This document shows, in pieces, positions 4,485 through 5,121 of a stretch of DNA of 5,121 bases (position 1 is the stretch's first letter; each line of letters starts with the position of its first letter). The position numbers and the translations under genes are program-made. Origin of the DNA: an uncultured Bacilli bacterium (GTDB taxonomy: Bacteria; Bacillota_I; Bacilli_A; RF39; UBA660); NCBI GenBank assembly GCA_944363865.1, contig CALVVN010000081.1, positions 1 to 5,121 on the forward strand, written 5' to 3'. Under the pieces are notes generated by a model. That model made no database searches and was not told where the DNA came from. It saw only the letters and a list, made by a program, of their open reading frames with translations.

Positions 4485-5121
4485 ATGTTTGAATACTTTG
4501 GAGAGAGAATAGATAAAGTCATTAATAAAATAAAAGGCACTGGAAAAATAACAGAAGAAAATATCGGAGAAATAATTAGAGAAATTAGAATCGCCTTATT
4601 AGAAGCAGATGTAAACTATAAGATAGTAGGGGAGTTTGTTAATAACGTTAAGGAAAAAGCGCTAGGAGAAGAAGTTCAAAAAAGCTTAAAACCAAGCGAA
4701 TTATTTATAAAAATATTGAGAGATGAACTAGTGGATTTGCTAGGAAAGGATGAGTCTTCACTTGTAACTGATAAAAATCCAACAATAGTTTTAATGAGCG
4801 GTTTACAAGGTAGTGGAAAAACTACTACAGTAGGTAAATTAGGCAATTTTGTTAGAAAAAAATATGGCAAAAAGCCGTTGTTTGTAGCATGCGATGTATA
4901 TAGACCTGCGGCAATTGACCAACTGAAAACATTAGGAAAAAGCTTAAATATTCCTGTTTATGAAGAAGGAAATAACAATCCAGAAAAAAAAAAAAAAAAT
5001 GCAATTAAATATGCACAAGAAAATGGCAATGATTATATTTTAATTGATACTGCTGGAAGACTTCATATAGATGAAAAATTAATGAATGAGTTAATTGAAA
5101 TAAAAAATGCAACTGAGCCAA
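4485..5121 (+). CDS. ffh: Ffh, signal recognition particle GTPase (3' end outside window)
   Basis: Ffh binds signal peptides leaving the ribosome together with SRP RNA, and pairs with FtsY at the membrane. The 212 codons present are about half of a usual protein of roughly 445 residues; the end of the G domain and the whole methionine-rich M domain lie beyond the window. Seen: the N domain with ALLEADVN at 37-44, P-loop GLQGSGKTT at 106-114, DVYRPAAIDQL at 137-147, and DTAGRLHID at 188-196. GSGKTT, DVYRPAA and the missing N-terminal extension mark Ffh rather than FtsY. A run of 16 A (4984-4999) encodes EKKKKN at 167-172 and keeps the frame; the segment has the usual family length but more lysine. 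An in-frame GTG at 4476 is a less likely start. Confidence 0.96.
   Translation, partial: MFEYFGERIDKVINKIKGTGKITEENIGEIIREIRIALLEADVNYKIVGEFVNNVKEKALGEEVQKSLKPSELFIKILRDELVDLLGKDESSLVTDKNPTIVLMSGLQGSGKTTTVGKLGNFVRKKYGKKPLFVACDVYRPAAIDQLKTLGKSLNIPVYEEGNNNPEKKKKNAIKYAQENGNDYILIDTAGRLHIDEKLMNELIEIKNATEP
4984..4999 (+). repeat. Run of 16 A inside ffh
   Basis: This is an uninterrupted homopolymer within the coding sequence, covering four AAA codons flanked by GAA and AAT. The reading frame is correct at 16 A, since DTAGRLHID follows in phase. It lies between the DVYRPAA and DTAGRLHID motifs, a place where the family usually has a mixed helix such as PVKIAKDA. Confidence 0.9.

Noticed and set aside
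4676..4870. Open frame of 64 codons on the minus strand.
   Set aside because: Antisense to the ffh N and G domains; no start signals.
1..5121. CRISPR arrays, tRNA or rRNA genes, and prophage structural genes.
   Set aside because: No regularly spaced repeats, no tRNA-like cloverleaf with a T-loop GTTCRA motif, and no rRNA-like sequence was seen on either strand.

Overview
The window is very AT-rich and its gene content points to a low-GC Gram-positive of the Bacilli / Mollicutes-like kind. It carries an RNase J gene, the SRP receptor gene ftsY followed directly by ylxM, and then ffh. The intact genes read through in the standard code: Trp is TGG in FtsY and in the 219-residue unknown, and no in-frame TGA occurs. 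A finer placement (RF39-like, Erysipelotrichales or similar) is only an impression.

Layout. (1) Positions 1-122 are the 3' end of a group II intron on the + strand. A domain V hairpin (40-71) and domain VI (72-122, with a candidate branch-point A at 116 and the end CTACTCGAT) can be recognised. (2) Positions 123-267 are the 3' exon and a spacer. On the minus strand they encode a short piece resembling an M23 peptidase motif, into which the intron may have inserted. (3) Positions 268-583 hold a small + strand gene broken by four frame changes and one in-frame stop. (4) A two-way hairpin at 593-622 separates it from rnjA (610-2280, minus). (5) rnjA and ftsY diverge from back-to-back promoters in 2281-2432. 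(6) ftsY (2433-3401) and ylxM (3404-3694) form a tight + strand operon. (7) A symmetrical terminator at 3682-3711 lies over the ends of ylxM and a convergent, unrecognised 219-residue gene (3696-4355, minus). (8) That gene diverges from ffh (4485 onward, +), which is cut by the window end after its GTPase P-loop and DTAGR motifs.

How the genes fit together. FtsY and Ffh are the two partner GTPases of co-translational membrane targeting, and YlxM is the small helix-turn-helix protein usually encoded beside ffh. Here the usual ylxM-ffh adjacency is broken by the unknown gene. ffh and ftsY nevertheless carry start regions of identical geometry: extended -10, six bases, GGTGA, five bases, ATG. 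This suggests matched expression with leaders of about ten bases. RNase J is an RNA decay and maturation nuclease with no direct tie to SRP.

The left 600 bases differ in quality from the rest. Three of the four frame breaks, and an odd two-base shortening of the domain V tip, are the kind of change that loss of one base from a homopolymer would give. Either this is a decaying insertion site or the consensus is poor there, for example at a contig end. The most notable items are the intron end, the twin ftsY/ffh start architecture, the unknown gene splitting ylxM from ffh, and a 16-A run inside ffh.
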